From Tepidiformaceae bacterium (GTDB taxonomy: Bacteria; Chloroflexota; Dehalococcoidia; Tepidiformales; Tepidiformaceae): a stretch of 64,000 nt of DNA. The notes beneath the pieces are model-generated. The model made no database searches, was not told where the DNA came from, and saw only the letters and a list, made by a program, of their open reading frames with translations. The translations under genes and the position numbers were made by a program. The number at the start of each line of letters is the position of its first letter. Position 1 is the stretch's first letter. Positions 34,772 to 43,143 of the stretch are shown here, in pieces. The stretch is taken from contig OY282446.1 of the NCBI GenBank assembly GCA_958295975.1, positions 1,217,289 to 1,281,288 on the forward strand. Direction: 5' to 3'.

Positions 34772-35967
34772 GGCGCGAAGGCCGCGGCCTCGACCTCGGA
34801 TTCGGGCGTGGCCGCGGGTTCCGGGGGCTCCGGCGTGGCCGTGGCGGGGGCGGGCCTGACCGTGGGCGTGGCCGAAGGCTCCGGCGCGGCCGTGGCGGAC
34901 GGCAGCTCCGGCGCGGCCGTGGGCGACGGCTCCGGCGTGGCCGTGGGCGTGGCCGAAGGCTCCGGCGTGGGCGTCGGTTCCGGCGCGGGCAACGGCTGCG
35001 TCGAGCCCTCCGTGTCGAGCCCGATCGCGCCAGCGCCGCCGTCGGGGACGGGCGTGGCCGAAGGCTCCGGCGTTTCCGTGGCCGCGGGTTCGGGCGTTTC
35101 CGTGGCCGCGGGTTCGGGCGTGGGCGTGGCCGTCGGCTCCGGCGTGGGCGTGGCCGTCGGTTCGGGCGCGACGGTGGCCGTGGCGGTGGGTTCGGGCACC
35201 GGCTCGACGACGCCGCCGCTCACCGCCGCCGCCACCTCGTGGGCGCGGTCGATGGCCTCCTCGGCGGCGGGGGCCAGCTCCTCGTCCGTCTCCGTCAGCA
35301 CGGCCACGGCGCTCTCGCTGAGGCCGCGCACGCGCGCCTGCTGCAGGGGATCGAAGGGCGCTTCCTCGGCCAGCTCGCGCAGGTCGGCCAGCTCGCTGGT
35401 GAAGCGGCTGATGTGCCCGCGGTTGAGGTCGCCGCGCACCGCCAGCCGCTGGATTTCGTCGATGCGCGCCTGAGCCTGGCGGATGTTCACGTTGATGCGC
35501 TCATCGCCGCGCGCGAAACGGACCTGCGCCCCCTCGGTGGCGCGCTTGAAGCCGTAGTTCCACTCGCCGGGCACGGCGTCGCCCGCGGTGATGAAGCCGA
35601 AGCCGACCACGCCGATGGCGACGGCGGCGGCCAGCGCGGACACGCCCGCGAGGGCCCCGCCCATACGCCGCGGGGCAGCCAGCGGCGGCGCGGGCGCGGG
35701 CTCGCCCCCGCCGATGACGGGCGCGCCCGCCTCCAGCACCTTCGCCTTGAGCGAGCCCTCGAAGTAGAAGCTGGACTCCTCGTCGCCGAGGGCGTTGGAC
35801 ACGATCTGGCCGGTGGAGAGCAGGGGCCGCAGCCAGCGCTGGTCTTCCTCCGGGTAGAGGGCGAGGATGGCGGCGATCTCCAGCCCGTCCTCGTAGAGGG
35901 CGAGCGCCTCGGCCAGCAGGCCGGCCCGCGGATCGGGCGCGCGGCGGAAGATCGCGGACAGGCGCAT
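34768..35967 (-). CDS. DUF5667 anti-sigma-type membrane protein
   Basis: A 399-residue protein. A ~90-residue cytoplasmic N-terminus (LLAEALALYEDGLEIAAILA) is followed by one transmembrane helix (~105-125), a helical DUF5667 domain (GEWNYGFKRATEGAQVRFA; DEINVNIRQAQARIDEIQRLA-like), and a long Pro/Thr/Glu/Ala-rich external tail of ~150 residues. DUF5667 proteins pair with ECF sigma factors. Its ATG shares one base with the sigma stop (TGATG), so it is the likely anti-sigma factor. Confidence 0.85.
   Translation of the reverse strand: MRLSAIFRRAPDPRAGLLAEALALYEDGLEIAAILALYPEEDQRWLRPLLSTGQIVSNALGDEESSFYFEGSLKAKVLEAGAPVIGGGEPAPAPPLAAPRRMGGALAGVSALAAAVAIGVVGFGFITAGDAVPGEWNYGFKRATEGAQVRFARGDERINVNIRQAQARIDEIQRLAVRGDLNRGHISRFTSELADLRELAEEAPFDPLQQARVRGLSESAVAVLTETDEELAPAAEEAIDRAHEVAAAVSGGVVEPVPEPTATATVAPEPTATPTPEPTATPTPEPAATETPEPAATETPEPSATPVPDGGAGAIGLDTEGSTQPLPAPEPTPTPEPSATPTATPEPSPTAAPELPSATAAPEPSATPTVRPAPATATPEPPEPAATPESEVEAAAFAP
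34795..35195 (-). repeat. Tandem PTPEP-type coding repeat
   Basis: Repeats of GGCGTGGCCGAAGGCTCC and GGTTCGGGCGTGGGCGTGGCC type encode the Pro-Thr-Glu-Ala tail of the DUF5667 protein. Their near identity over short units suggests slippage-prone length. Confidence 0.7.
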
Positions 35968-36536
35968 CACTCCCGCCGCACCATCCCGCGCAGTTTCGCG
36001 ATCGCCCGGTGCTGCAGCACCTTCACGTTGTTCTCCGTCTTGGCCAGCGCGCGCGCGGTTTCGGCCACGGAGAGGCCCGCGCCGAAGCGCAGCGCGATCA
36101 CGTCCGCCTGCGCCTCCGGCAGCCGCTCCGAGGCCAGCCGCACCTGCCGCAGCAGGTCGTGCTGTTCGAAGGCGGCGGCGTGGTCCTGGCGCGCGTCGCC
36201 CAGCTCCTCCGGGAGCGGGGCCCGCGCGCCGCGCCGCCGCTGCCGCCGCACGTGCGAGATGACCTCGTTGCGGGCGATGCGGAAGACCCACGCCCCGAAG
36301 GGCGCGCCGCGCCACTGGAACCGCCGCAGATGCGTGACCATGCGCAGGAACGTCTCCTCCGTCACGTCCTCGGCGTCCTGGGTGGAGCGCACGCGCCCCG
36401 CCACGTAGCGGTAGACGCGGGGGAAGTAGAACGAGTAGAGGTCGCCGAGCGCCTCACGGTCTCCCCCCTGGGCGCGCTCGACGAGACGCCGCTCGTCGAA
36501 TTCGGGCGCCAGTTCGCTGCGAACCTTCGTCTGCAC
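35967..36536 (-). CDS. ECF RNA polymerase sigma factor
   Basis: A 189-residue ECF sigma factor: region 2 (LGDLYSFYFPRVYRYVAGRV, DAEDVTEETFLRMV) and region 4 (LPEAQADVIALRFGAGLSVA, ALAKTENNVKVLQHRAIAKLR). The GTG at 36536 is chosen because GGAGGGAACGCGC precedes it. A TATGCT box on the minus strand (36594-36589) gives a ~50-base leader. It is coupled to the DUF5667 gene downstream, which is presumably its anti-sigma factor. Confidence 0.92.
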   Translation of the reverse strand: MQTKVRSELAPEFDERRLVERAQGGDREALGDLYSFYFPRVYRYVAGRVRSTQDAEDVTEETFLRMVTHLRRFQWRGAPFGAWVFRIARNEVISHVRRQRRRGARAPLPEELGDARQDHAAAFEQHDLLRQVRLASERLPEAQADVIALRFGAGLSVAETARALAKTENNVKVLQHRAIAKLRGMVRRE

Positions 36537-36720
36537 GCGCGTTCCCTCCGCGTCCGCCGGGGAGCGGGCGCATCCGCCACACGGTGGGAGCATAGGGAGC
36601 GCGGGCGGCTATGCGCAACACACTCCCCATAACGCCCCCCGCGGCCAAAGGTTACCCGCCGCCGTTTGCGCGCCGCCGCCGCCGCCCGTAGCATGGCGCG
36701 GAGACCCCGTCGGGAGCGGC

Positions 36721-38361
36721 ATGGCCAGATTCATCTTCGTCACCGGCGGCGTGGTGAGTTCCGTGGGCAAGGGCATCACCACCGCCAGCATCGGGCGCCT
36801 GCTCAAGTCCCGCGGCCTCTCCGTCACCATCCAGAAGCTGGACCCCTACCTCAACGTCGACCCCGGCACCATGTCCCCCTACCAGCACGGCGAGGTGTTC
36901 GTCACCGCCGACGGGGCGGAGACGGACCTCGACCTCGGCCACTACGAGCGCTTTCTCGACCAGGACCTCTCCGCCGCCTGCTCCGTGACCAGCGGGCAGG
37001 TGTACCGCTCCGTGCTGGACCGCGAGCGGCGGGGCGACTACCTGGGCGGCACCATTCAGGCCGTGCCCCACCTCACGAACGAGATCAAGGGGCGCATCCG
37101 CGCCGCCGTGGACGCCAGCGGGGCGGACGCCATCATCTGCGAGGTGGGCGGCACGGTGGGCGACATCGAGGGGCAGACCTTCATCGAGGCCATGCGCCAG
37201 ATCCGCCACGACGCCCCCCGCGACGAGTTCCTCAGCGTGCACGTCACCTTCCTGCCCCACATCGGGGCCACGGGCGAACTGAAGACGAAGCCCACGCAGC
37301 ACTCCGTGAGCCAGCTGCGTTCCATGGGCATCCAGCCGGACGTCATCATCGCGCGCAGCGACCACCCCGTGTCCGCCGGCCTCTGCCGCAAGATCGCCGA
37401 TTTCTGCGACGTCGACGCGCGCGCCGTCATCCCCCTCGAAACGGTGGACACCATCTACGCCGTGCCTCTCATCCTCGAACGGCGCGGGCTGGGCGACTTC
37501 CTGCTGGAGCGGCTGGGGCTGGACGCCGCCGCCCACGGCCTGGAGGCGTGGACGGCCATGGTCGAGCGCCACCGCCATCCCGCCCGCACGGTGGAGGTGG
37601 CCGTGGTGGGCAAGTACGTGGAGCTGGCCGACGCCTACCTCTCCGTGAAGGAAGCGCTCGTGCACGCGGGCGTGGAGCGCGACGCCGAGGTGGCCATCCG
37701 CTGGGTGCACGCCGAGGACCTGGAGCGGCGGCCCGCCGCCGAGGCGCTGGCGGGCGTGGACGGCGTGGTCGTGCCCGGCGGCTTCGGCGAGCGCGGCTGG
37801 GAAGGCAAGATCGCCGCCGCCCGCCACGCCCGCGAACGCGGCCTGCCCTACCTCGGCCTCTGCCTCGGCCTGCAGGCCATGATCGTCGAGTTCGCCCGCG
37901 ACGTGTGCGGCTGGGAGGGGGCCAACTCCACCGAGTTCGACCCCGAAACCGCCTGGCCCGTGGTCAGCCTGCTGGAGGAGCAGGAAGGGCTGGAGGCGAA
38001 GGGCGGCACCATGCGCCTGGGCTGGTATCCCTGCCGCCTGCGCCCCGGCAGCCGCGCCGCCGAGGCCTACGGCGCGGCCGTCGTGAACGAACGCCACCGC
38101 CACCGCTGGGAGCTGAACAACCGCTACCGCGAACGGCTGGAGGCGGCGGGGCTGACCATCGCCGGGCTTTCGCCCGACGGCGCGCTGGCCGAGATCGCGG
38201 AGGTGGCCGGGCATCCCTTCATGGCCGGGGTGCAGTTCCACCCCGAGCTGCAGAGCCGCCCCAACCGCCCCCATCCCCTCTTCCGCGCCTTCGTGGGGGC
38301 CGCCCTCGAACGCTCCCGCGAACCGCTCCCCGCCGCCGCCCCCGCGCCCGCCGCCCGCTAG
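36721..38361 (+). CDS. pyrG: CTP synthase
   Basis: A 546-residue CTP synthase that makes CTP from UTP, ATP and glutamine. The N-terminal synthetase domain is canonical (FVTGGVVSSVGKGITTASIG, KLDPYLNVDPGTMSPYQHGE). The C-terminal glutamine amidotransferase has the nucleophile in LGLCLGLQ and the His/Glu in VQFHPELQSRP. The length is normal. TAGCAT lies 30 bases upstream and a GGGAGCGGC ribosome site precedes the ATG. Confidence 0.99.
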   Translation: MARFIFVTGGVVSSVGKGITTASIGRLLKSRGLSVTIQKLDPYLNVDPGTMSPYQHGEVFVTADGAETDLDLGHYERFLDQDLSAACSVTSGQVYRSVLDRERRGDYLGGTIQAVPHLTNEIKGRIRAAVDASGADAIICEVGGTVGDIEGQTFIEAMRQIRHDAPRDEFLSVHVTFLPHIGATGELKTKPTQHSVSQLRSMGIQPDVIIARSDHPVSAGLCRKIADFCDVDARAVIPLETVDTIYAVPLILERRGLGDFLLERLGLDAAAHGLEAWTAMVERHRHPARTVEVAVVGKYVELADAYLSVKEALVHAGVERDAEVAIRWVHAEDLERRPAAEALAGVDGVVVPGGFGERGWEGKIAAARHARERGLPYLGLCLGLQAMIVEFARDVCGWEGANSTEFDPETAWPVVSLLEEQEGLEAKGGTMRLGWYPCRLRPGSRAAEAYGAAVVNERHRHRWELNNRYRERLEAAGLTIAGLSPDGALAEIAEVAGHPFMAGVQFHPELQSRPNRPHPLFRAFVGAALERSREPLPAAAPAPAAR

Positions 38362-38363
38362 CC

Positions 38364-38828
38364 GTGGACGGCTGGCGCATCGCCCACACGCTCGCCCTCA
38401 TCTGGATGGGCGCGGGCCTGGGCGCGACCTACCCCCTGATCGTGCGCGCCTGGCTCTCCACGGACGTGCGCTTCCAGATGTACGCGCTCACGGAGGCGGC
38501 CCGCAACGAGACGCGCGTGCTCCTGCCCGGGGCCATGCTCAGCGGGGCCACCGGCTTCTTCTGGGGCGCGGCGCACCACGATTTCCTGCGCGATGGCTGG
38601 CTGGCGGCGCTGGCGGGCCTGTTCGTCTTCTTCTGGCTGCTCTGCCTGCCGCTGCTGGGCTTCGGCCTGCGGCGCGCGCGCAACGCCTCCCTCGTGGCGG
38701 CCAAGCGCGACGAGATCACGGACGAGCTGCGCGAGCTGCTGGCCGACCGCGTGCCGCTGGTCTTCGGCACGGCGCTGGCGCTGAGCGTGCCGCTCATGGC
38801 CTGGCTGGCCGTCTTCAAACCGTTCTAG
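38364..38828 (+). CDS. Four-helix membrane protein of unknown function
   Basis: A 154-residue membrane protein with about four hydrophobic helices (residues ~8-25, 50-65, 75-100, 130-150) and a charged loop (AAKRDEITDELRELLADRV). It begins with GTG 3 bases after the pyrG stop and is probably translated from the same mRNA. The layout recalls DUF2269-type small integral membrane proteins, but I cannot confirm a family. Confidence 0.65.
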   Translation: MDGWRIAHTLALIWMGAGLGATYPLIVRAWLSTDVRFQMYALTEAARNETRVLLPGAMLSGATGFFWGAAHHDFLRDGWLAALAGLFVFFWLLCLPLLGFGLRRARNASLVAAKRDEITDELRELLADRVPLVFGTALALSVPLMAWLAVFKPF

Positions 38829-38844
38829 AGGGGCGCGGCGCGCG

Positions 38845-39648
38845 TCAGACCGTGTTCGTGCCGCCGTCCACGCCCAGCGTCTTGCCCGTGATGTAGCTCG
38901 ATTCGTCGCTGGTCAGGAAGAGGACCGCGTTCGAGACCTCCTCCGGTTTGGCCATGCGCCCCAGCGGCAGCGCGCCGCCCTGCGCCTGCAGCGCGCCCGT
39001 TTCGCGCAGCGACTGCGTCATGGGGGTGTCGATGGGGCCGGGGGCGACGGAGTTGACGCGGATGCCGTGGGGGCCGAATTCGGCGGCCATGCAGCGCGTC
39101 AGCATGATGACGCCGACCTTCGAGACGCAGTAGTCCATGATGCCCGGCGAGGGGCCGTAGGCGGCGATGGAGGAGAAGGTGACGATGGTCCCGCCGTGCT
39201 CCTCGGCGATCATCTGGCGGGCGGCCTCGCGCGCGCAGAGCATGACGCCGGTGAGGTTCACGTCGAGCACGCGCTGCCAGCGCTCCGTGGGCTTGGTGAG
39301 GATGCCCGCGGCGGCGGGGTTGAGGAAGGGGTCGGTCTCGCGGTCGCCCTCCACGTAGTTGGCGAAGGAGATGCCGGCGGCGGCGACCATCGAATCGACG
39401 CGCCCGTAGGCGCGCGCGGTCTCGGCCACGAGGGAGACGACGGCGGCCTCGTCGGAGGTGTCGGTGTGGATGAAGGAGGCGCGCCCGCCGAGGTCCTCGA
39501 CGAGGGCGACGGTGGCGCGCCCGCCCTCGTCGTTCACGTCGGCGACGGCCACGGCGGCTCCCTCGGCGGCGAAGCGCAGGGCGGTGGAGCGGCCCATGCC
39601 GGAGCCGCCGCCGGTGATGATGGAGACCTTGCCGTCGAGTGCGCCCAT
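38845..39648 (-). CDS. Short-chain dehydrogenase/reductase
   Basis: A 267-residue SDR-family NAD(P)-dependent oxidoreductase: cofactor motif TGGGSGMGRS (TGxxxGxG), a D after strand 3 (ADVND), NAG-like VAAAGIS, and catalytic Ser (FSSIAAYG) with YCVSK (YxxxK). It oxidises or reduces a hydroxyl/keto group on an unknown substrate. The ATG at 39648 follows GGGAGGAACCC. No linked pathway genes; convergent with the pyrG transcript. Confidence 0.93.
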   Translation of the reverse strand: MGALDGKVSIITGGGSGMGRSTALRFAAEGAAVAVADVNDEGGRATVALVEDLGGRASFIHTDTSDEAAVVSLVAETARAYGRVDSMVAAAGISFANYVEGDRETDPFLNPAAAGILTKPTERWQRVLDVNLTGVMLCAREAARQMIAEEHGGTIVTFSSIAAYGPSPGIMDYCVSKVGVIMLTRCMAAEFGPHGIRVNSVAPGPIDTPMTQSLRETGALQAQGGALPLGRMAKPEEVSNAVLFLTSDESSYITGKTLGVDGGTNTV

Positions 39649-39851
39649 GGGTTCCTCCCGGGTTCGTGGTGATGCCGAGCCTACGCCTTCGGGACGCGCT
39701 GCGCGGCCCCCGCGCGACGAAAGCGGAACGTGATCGCGCTCACCGACGCGCGGCCCGCCAGCGACGATGATGCGCGGAACGCGCTTGCCAAGCGCCGTCG
39801 GGGCGCTAGAATGCGGGCGAACGGCCGGACGCGGGCCGCGGAGGTGACGGA

Positions 39852-40568
39852 ATGAGCAGAACGGCATCAGCCTTAACAAAGCCCCAGCGCGATGAGCTCC
39901 TGCAGGTCGCGGAGCGCATCGTCGGGGAAAGCCTGCAACAGACCACACGGGAACGGGACGACGAGCGCGGGCACGCGCGCGAGCTGCAGAGTCAGCTCGC
40001 GGAGGCGCAGCGGGAGATAGAGCAGCTCCGGCGCGAGAACGAGGACATCCGCGAGCAGCTGCGCGTGGTGGCCGCCGCCGCCGAGGCCGCCACCGCCGAG
40101 GGCGGGGACGCCGCGGGCGGGGAGGCGGGCGAGGAGTTCCGCTCCGTGGGGGAGGCGGTGGAGCAGGCGGGCAAGCTGCGCGGGCTGCGCTTCCTGCAGG
40201 AGGCCGTGCAATCGGCCAACGAGTCGCCCTTCGAGCGCCCGGGCGAGCTGTACGGGGCCTTCGTGCTGCTCTCGCAGCTGGCCAGCCTGCGGCTCACGGG
40301 GAGCGTGGGCATGTCCGTGGAGGAGTGGCTGCAGGCGGCGGGCGTGGAGTACGCGCGCCACCTCGGGCAGGCCAAGGAGATGGCCAAGTTCCGCTCGCAG
40401 TACACCTTCCGCGTGGACGGCGAGCGCACGGTGTTCGAGGAGCACCTGAAGTTCGGGAACGGGCGCGACCCGCACCACAGCCTGCGCGTGTACATGAAGT
40501 GGCACGCGGACGAGGGCGAGTGGATCATCGGCCACGTGGGGCGCCACCTGAAGAACGCGAACACGTAG
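39852..40568 (+). CDS. Coiled-coil protein with conserved basic C-terminal domain
   Basis: A 238-residue protein. Residues ~8-85 form a coiled coil (HARELQSQLAEAQREIEQLR) and an Ala/Glu linker follows. The C-terminal half is compact, with FRSQYTFRVDGERTVFEEHL, then GRDPHHSLRVYMKWH and GEWIIGHVGRHL. This end resembles small toxin- or effector-like domains attached to varied N-termini, but I cannot name a family. It has its own promoter-like TAGAAT and a GGAGGTGACGG ribosome site. It stands alone. Confidence 0.7.
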   Translation: MSRTASALTKPQRDELLQVAERIVGESLQQTTRERDDERGHARELQSQLAEAQREIEQLRRENEDIREQLRVVAAAAEAATAEGGDAAGGEAGEEFRSVGEAVEQAGKLRGLRFLQEAVQSANESPFERPGELYGAFVLLSQLASLRLTGSVGMSVEEWLQAAGVEYARHLGQAKEMAKFRSQYTFRVDGERTVFEEHLKFGNGRDPHHSLRVYMKWHADEGEWIIGHVGRHLKNANT

Positions 40569-40670
40569 GCGGTGTGGGATAACGTCCTCACCCCACCCCA
40601 AACTGCGACGGCGGATCCTGCTGGCTTCGCCGCCGGAGTGGCTCAAGCCGACGGTGCGCGGGATGGCGAC

Positions 40671-41054
40671 CTAGCGCGGGCCGCGCGCCATGATCTCGTC
40701 GAGCGCGAGCAGGGCCTCCAGCGTGTCCTGCACGCGCAGGGGGATGGCGAATTCGCGCGGGATGAGGGGGCGGTTGATGGCGGCGAAGAAGAATTCGCGG
40801 GCGCGCCGCGGCGCCTCCTCCTCGCGCAGCAGGCGCAGGCCCTCGTTGGCCTGCCGCACGAGGCGGTCGGCCACCTGCTCGTGGCTGGGGCCGGGGGGCC
40901 GCGGGGAGCCGTCGTCCAGCCCCAGGGCGATGGGGCGCGCGCTTTCGTGGAACGGCCCCTCGCCCTCGTAGGACACGCGCATGTAGGTGATGGCGTGGCC
41001 GTCGGCGCTGGTCTCCGTGAGCAGCCCGCCGATTCGCTCGAAGCGTCCGCGCAT
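40671..41054 (-). CDS. Conserved-looking 127-residue protein, unknown function
   Basis: A 127-residue soluble protein: N-terminal strands (FERIGGLLTETSADGHAITY, MRVSYEGEGPFHES) and C-terminal helices (EQVADRLVRQANEGLRLLRE; RVQDTLEALLALDEIMARG). The strand bias and codon use are normal for this genome, so it is a real gene. On the minus strand TACGAT precedes the ATG by 18 bases, with a G-run ribosome site. No family recognised. Confidence 0.6.
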   Translation of the reverse strand: MRGRFERIGGLLTETSADGHAITYMRVSYEGEGPFHESARPIALGLDDGSPRPPGPSHEQVADRLVRQANEGLRLLREEEAPRRAREFFFAAINRPLIPREFAIPLRVQDTLEALLALDEIMARGPR

Positions 41055-41129
41055 GGCGCCCCCCCGCGCACCATCGTACGCCGCCGCTGACGGGGCGGGG
41101 GCCGCCGTGCTAGGCTGATGGCGGCGGTT

Positions 41130-41203
41130 TGGGGACTCGTCTAATGGTAGGACAGCGGATTCTGGATCCGTATGTGGGGGTTCGACTCCTCCGTCCCCAG
41201 CCA
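41130..41203 (+). tRNA. tRNA-Gln (anticodon CTG)
   Basis: The acceptor stem is TGGGGAC with GTCCCCA, the anticodon stem GCGGA/TCCGT with loop TTCTGGA (CTG), and the T-loop TTCGACT. The CCA end is encoded (41201-41203). Confidence 0.95.
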
Positions 41204-41239
41204 ATTTCCCCCTCCCGCCCCCGCGGCGGTCGCGCGCGC

Positions 41240-42490
41240 TCACTCGACGGGGATGGCGGCGGGGTCGACGCCCAGCCGCGCGAGCAGGGCGTCGAGGTCG
41301 GGCACGCTCCGCACCTCGCGGATGAGGGCCAGGAAGCGGCCCAGCTCGCCGGTCTCCTCCCACACGCGCTGGACCCTGGGGCCGATGGGGTCGGACGACT
41401 GGGGCAGGTCGGCGTAGGAGCCGTAGAAGGCGAAGTAGGCCTGGTTGATCTTGCGGATGGCGATGCCGTGGTCGGCCAGGTGGAGGCGGCGCTCCTCCAT
41501 GAGCGTCTCGGCTGCGGCCACGCGCCCGTCCGCGAGGAGGGCGTCCACCTCGAGCCGCAGGGCGTGCATTTCGGTGCGGAAGTCGAGCGTGCGCTCGCGC
41601 GGGGGGGCGCGTCCGTCCGCGTGCGGCGGCAGCGTGACGGGGTGGCGCGCGCGGGCGATGCGGGCCAGCTCGCGCCCGGCGACGTTCGCCACGGTCTCGT
41701 TGAGCGTGGTCCCGTCGCCGCGCCCCCAGGCCAGCCCCAGCGGGTAGAAGGCGAGGTAGTGGTGGATCCATTCGTGGGCGGCCAGCCGCAGGATGCCATC
41801 GTAGGAGCGGTCCTCGCGGATGATGGCGGGCCAGGCGGCCAGCCCCCCGATGGCGACCACGAGGGAGACGGTGTCCCCGTCGTCGGCGCGGGCCTCGATG
41901 GCCGCGATGGCGTCCAGCCCGAGGTCGGGGCGGAGCAGCGTGTCCCCCGCGCGCTCGATGCGGTCGCGGGGCGAGCGCACGAGCAGTTGCGGCGGGTTGG
42001 CGAGCTCGATGCGGACGGGCGGCCAGAGCGTCTCGACGCCCGCGAAGAGGGGCAGGGGGCGGGTCAGCCCGGCCGCTCTGGCCGCGTCCGCCACGTAGCC
42101 CTCGACGATGCGCTCCACGTCGTTCTCGAGGAGGGCGCGCTCGCTGGCCAGCGCCTCGATGAGGGCCGCGTCCGGCGCGGGCGAGGCGCGTTCGGCGCGG
42201 ATGGCGCTGGTCAGGCGGAAGTACGTGGCGAGGCGCCCGGCTTCGGTGGCGGCGTCGAGCCCGCCGCCCGCGCCCGGCAGCGTGAGGAGGGCGGGGGCGA
42301 GGCGCCCGGCTTCCCAGCGCCAGAGCGAGTAGCCGTCGTCCGCGCCGCGATTCCAGAGGACGCCCGGGACGAGGCCCAGCACAAGGCCCAGCGCGATCGC
42401 GCCCATCAGGCCCAGCGCCAGCCAGTGGGGACGCCAGGGGCGCGGCTCCGGCGGCGGCGGGTTGATTCCGGCGAGGCGCGGGCGCTTCAC
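41240..42490 (-). CDS. Membrane-anchored HExxH metallopeptidase-like protein
   Basis: A 416-residue protein with one N-terminal transmembrane helix (~25-45) and a large external domain. A zinc-protease motif HEWIHH is visible (GILRLAAHEWIHHYLAFYPL), followed ~25 residues later by LNETVANVAG, whose Glu could be the third ligand of a gluzincin. I know no close named family. A surface protease is the best reading; the substrate is unknown. It stands beside tRNA-Gln with no operon partner. Confidence 0.7.
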   Translation of the reverse strand: MKRPRLAGINPPPPEPRPWRPHWLALGLMGAIALGLVLGLVPGVLWNRGADDGYSLWRWEAGRLAPALLTLPGAGGGLDAATEAGRLATYFRLTSAIRAERASPAPDAALIEALASERALLENDVERIVEGYVADAARAAGLTRPLPLFAGVETLWPPVRIELANPPQLLVRSPRDRIERAGDTLLRPDLGLDAIAAIEARADDGDTVSLVVAIGGLAAWPAIIREDRSYDGILRLAAHEWIHHYLAFYPLGLAWGRGDGTTLNETVANVAGRELARIARARHPVTLPPHADGRAPPRERTLDFRTEMHALRLEVDALLADGRVAAAETLMEERRLHLADHGIAIRKINQAYFAFYGSYADLPQSSDPIGPRVQRVWEETGELGRFLALIREVRSVPDLDALLARLGVDPAAIPVE

Positions 42491-42540
42491 GCGGCCAGTC
42501 TAGCCCGCCGCCCCCCGCGCGCCCGTTGCGGCGCGGGCGA

Positions 42541-42552
42541 TACAATCGCGTC
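42541..42552 (+). promoter_or_regulatory. Leaderless-type -10 box for the RDD gene
   Basis: TACAAT, a 6-base spacer, then ATG at 42553. It rules out the earlier in-frame ATG at 42526, which lies upstream of the box. Confidence 0.6.
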
Positions 42553-43143
42553 ATGGCGGCGGGAGCGGCGGCGGTCACGCGGACGGCGAACGCGCCGCTG
42601 GCGTCCGATCCCCCGCGCCTCGCCTCCTTCGAGGCGCGCGTGGCGGCGGCGGCCATCGACGCGCTCGTCGTCCTGCTGGCGGCGGCGCTGCTCATGGGGG
42701 CAGGGGCGCTCAACCTGCTCCTCTCCTCCGACTTCGAGCGCGTCAACGCCTCCGGCGGGGCCATCGCCCTGTTCTGGGCGCTGACCGGCGCGGCGGCGCC
42801 CGTGTGCCTGCTCTACTTCTTCGTCTGCCTCGCCATGTGGGGGAAGACCGCGGGCGGGGCGGTCATGGGCATCATCGTGACGCGCCCGGACGGCGAGCCG
42901 CTCGGCGCGGCGGGGGCGCTAGCGCGCGTGGCCGGGATGCTCGCCTACGCGCTCATGCCGGGCGCGTGCGCGGCGCTCGCGTGGACCCTGCGGGGGACGC
43001 CCGCCGTGGCCGCGCTCACGCTGGGGCTGGGGCTGCTCGGCTGCGTGGCGGGGCTCCTGTGGGCCGTGGCCGACGCGGAGCGGCGCGCCCTCCACGACCG
43101 CCTCGCGGACACGATCGTGGTATGGCGGGAGGCGCGCCCGTGA
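42553..43143 (+). CDS. RDD-family membrane protein
   Basis: A 196-residue membrane protein. It has the RDD pattern: R in FEARVAAAAIDALVV (the first helix carries the Asp), a second helix, then the loop GKTAGGAVMGIIVTRPDGEP, further helices, and the C-terminal ALHDRLADTIVV. RDD proteins are thought to be ion or small-molecule transport-related, without a proven general role. Its stop overlaps the next gene as GTGA, so they are coupled. Confidence 0.87.
   Translation: MAAGAAAVTRTANAPLASDPPRLASFEARVAAAAIDALVVLLAAALLMGAGALNLLLSSDFERVNASGGAIALFWALTGAAAPVCLLYFFVCLAMWGKTAGGAVMGIIVTRPDGEPLGAAGALARVAGMLAYALMPGACAALAWTLRGTPAVAALTLGLGLLGCVAGLLWAVADAERRALHDRLADTIVVWREARP

Noticed and set aside
34795-35195. 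CRISPR-like appearance of short repeats
   Set aside because: Units are contiguous, imperfect and in frame with a protein tail, without unique spacers.
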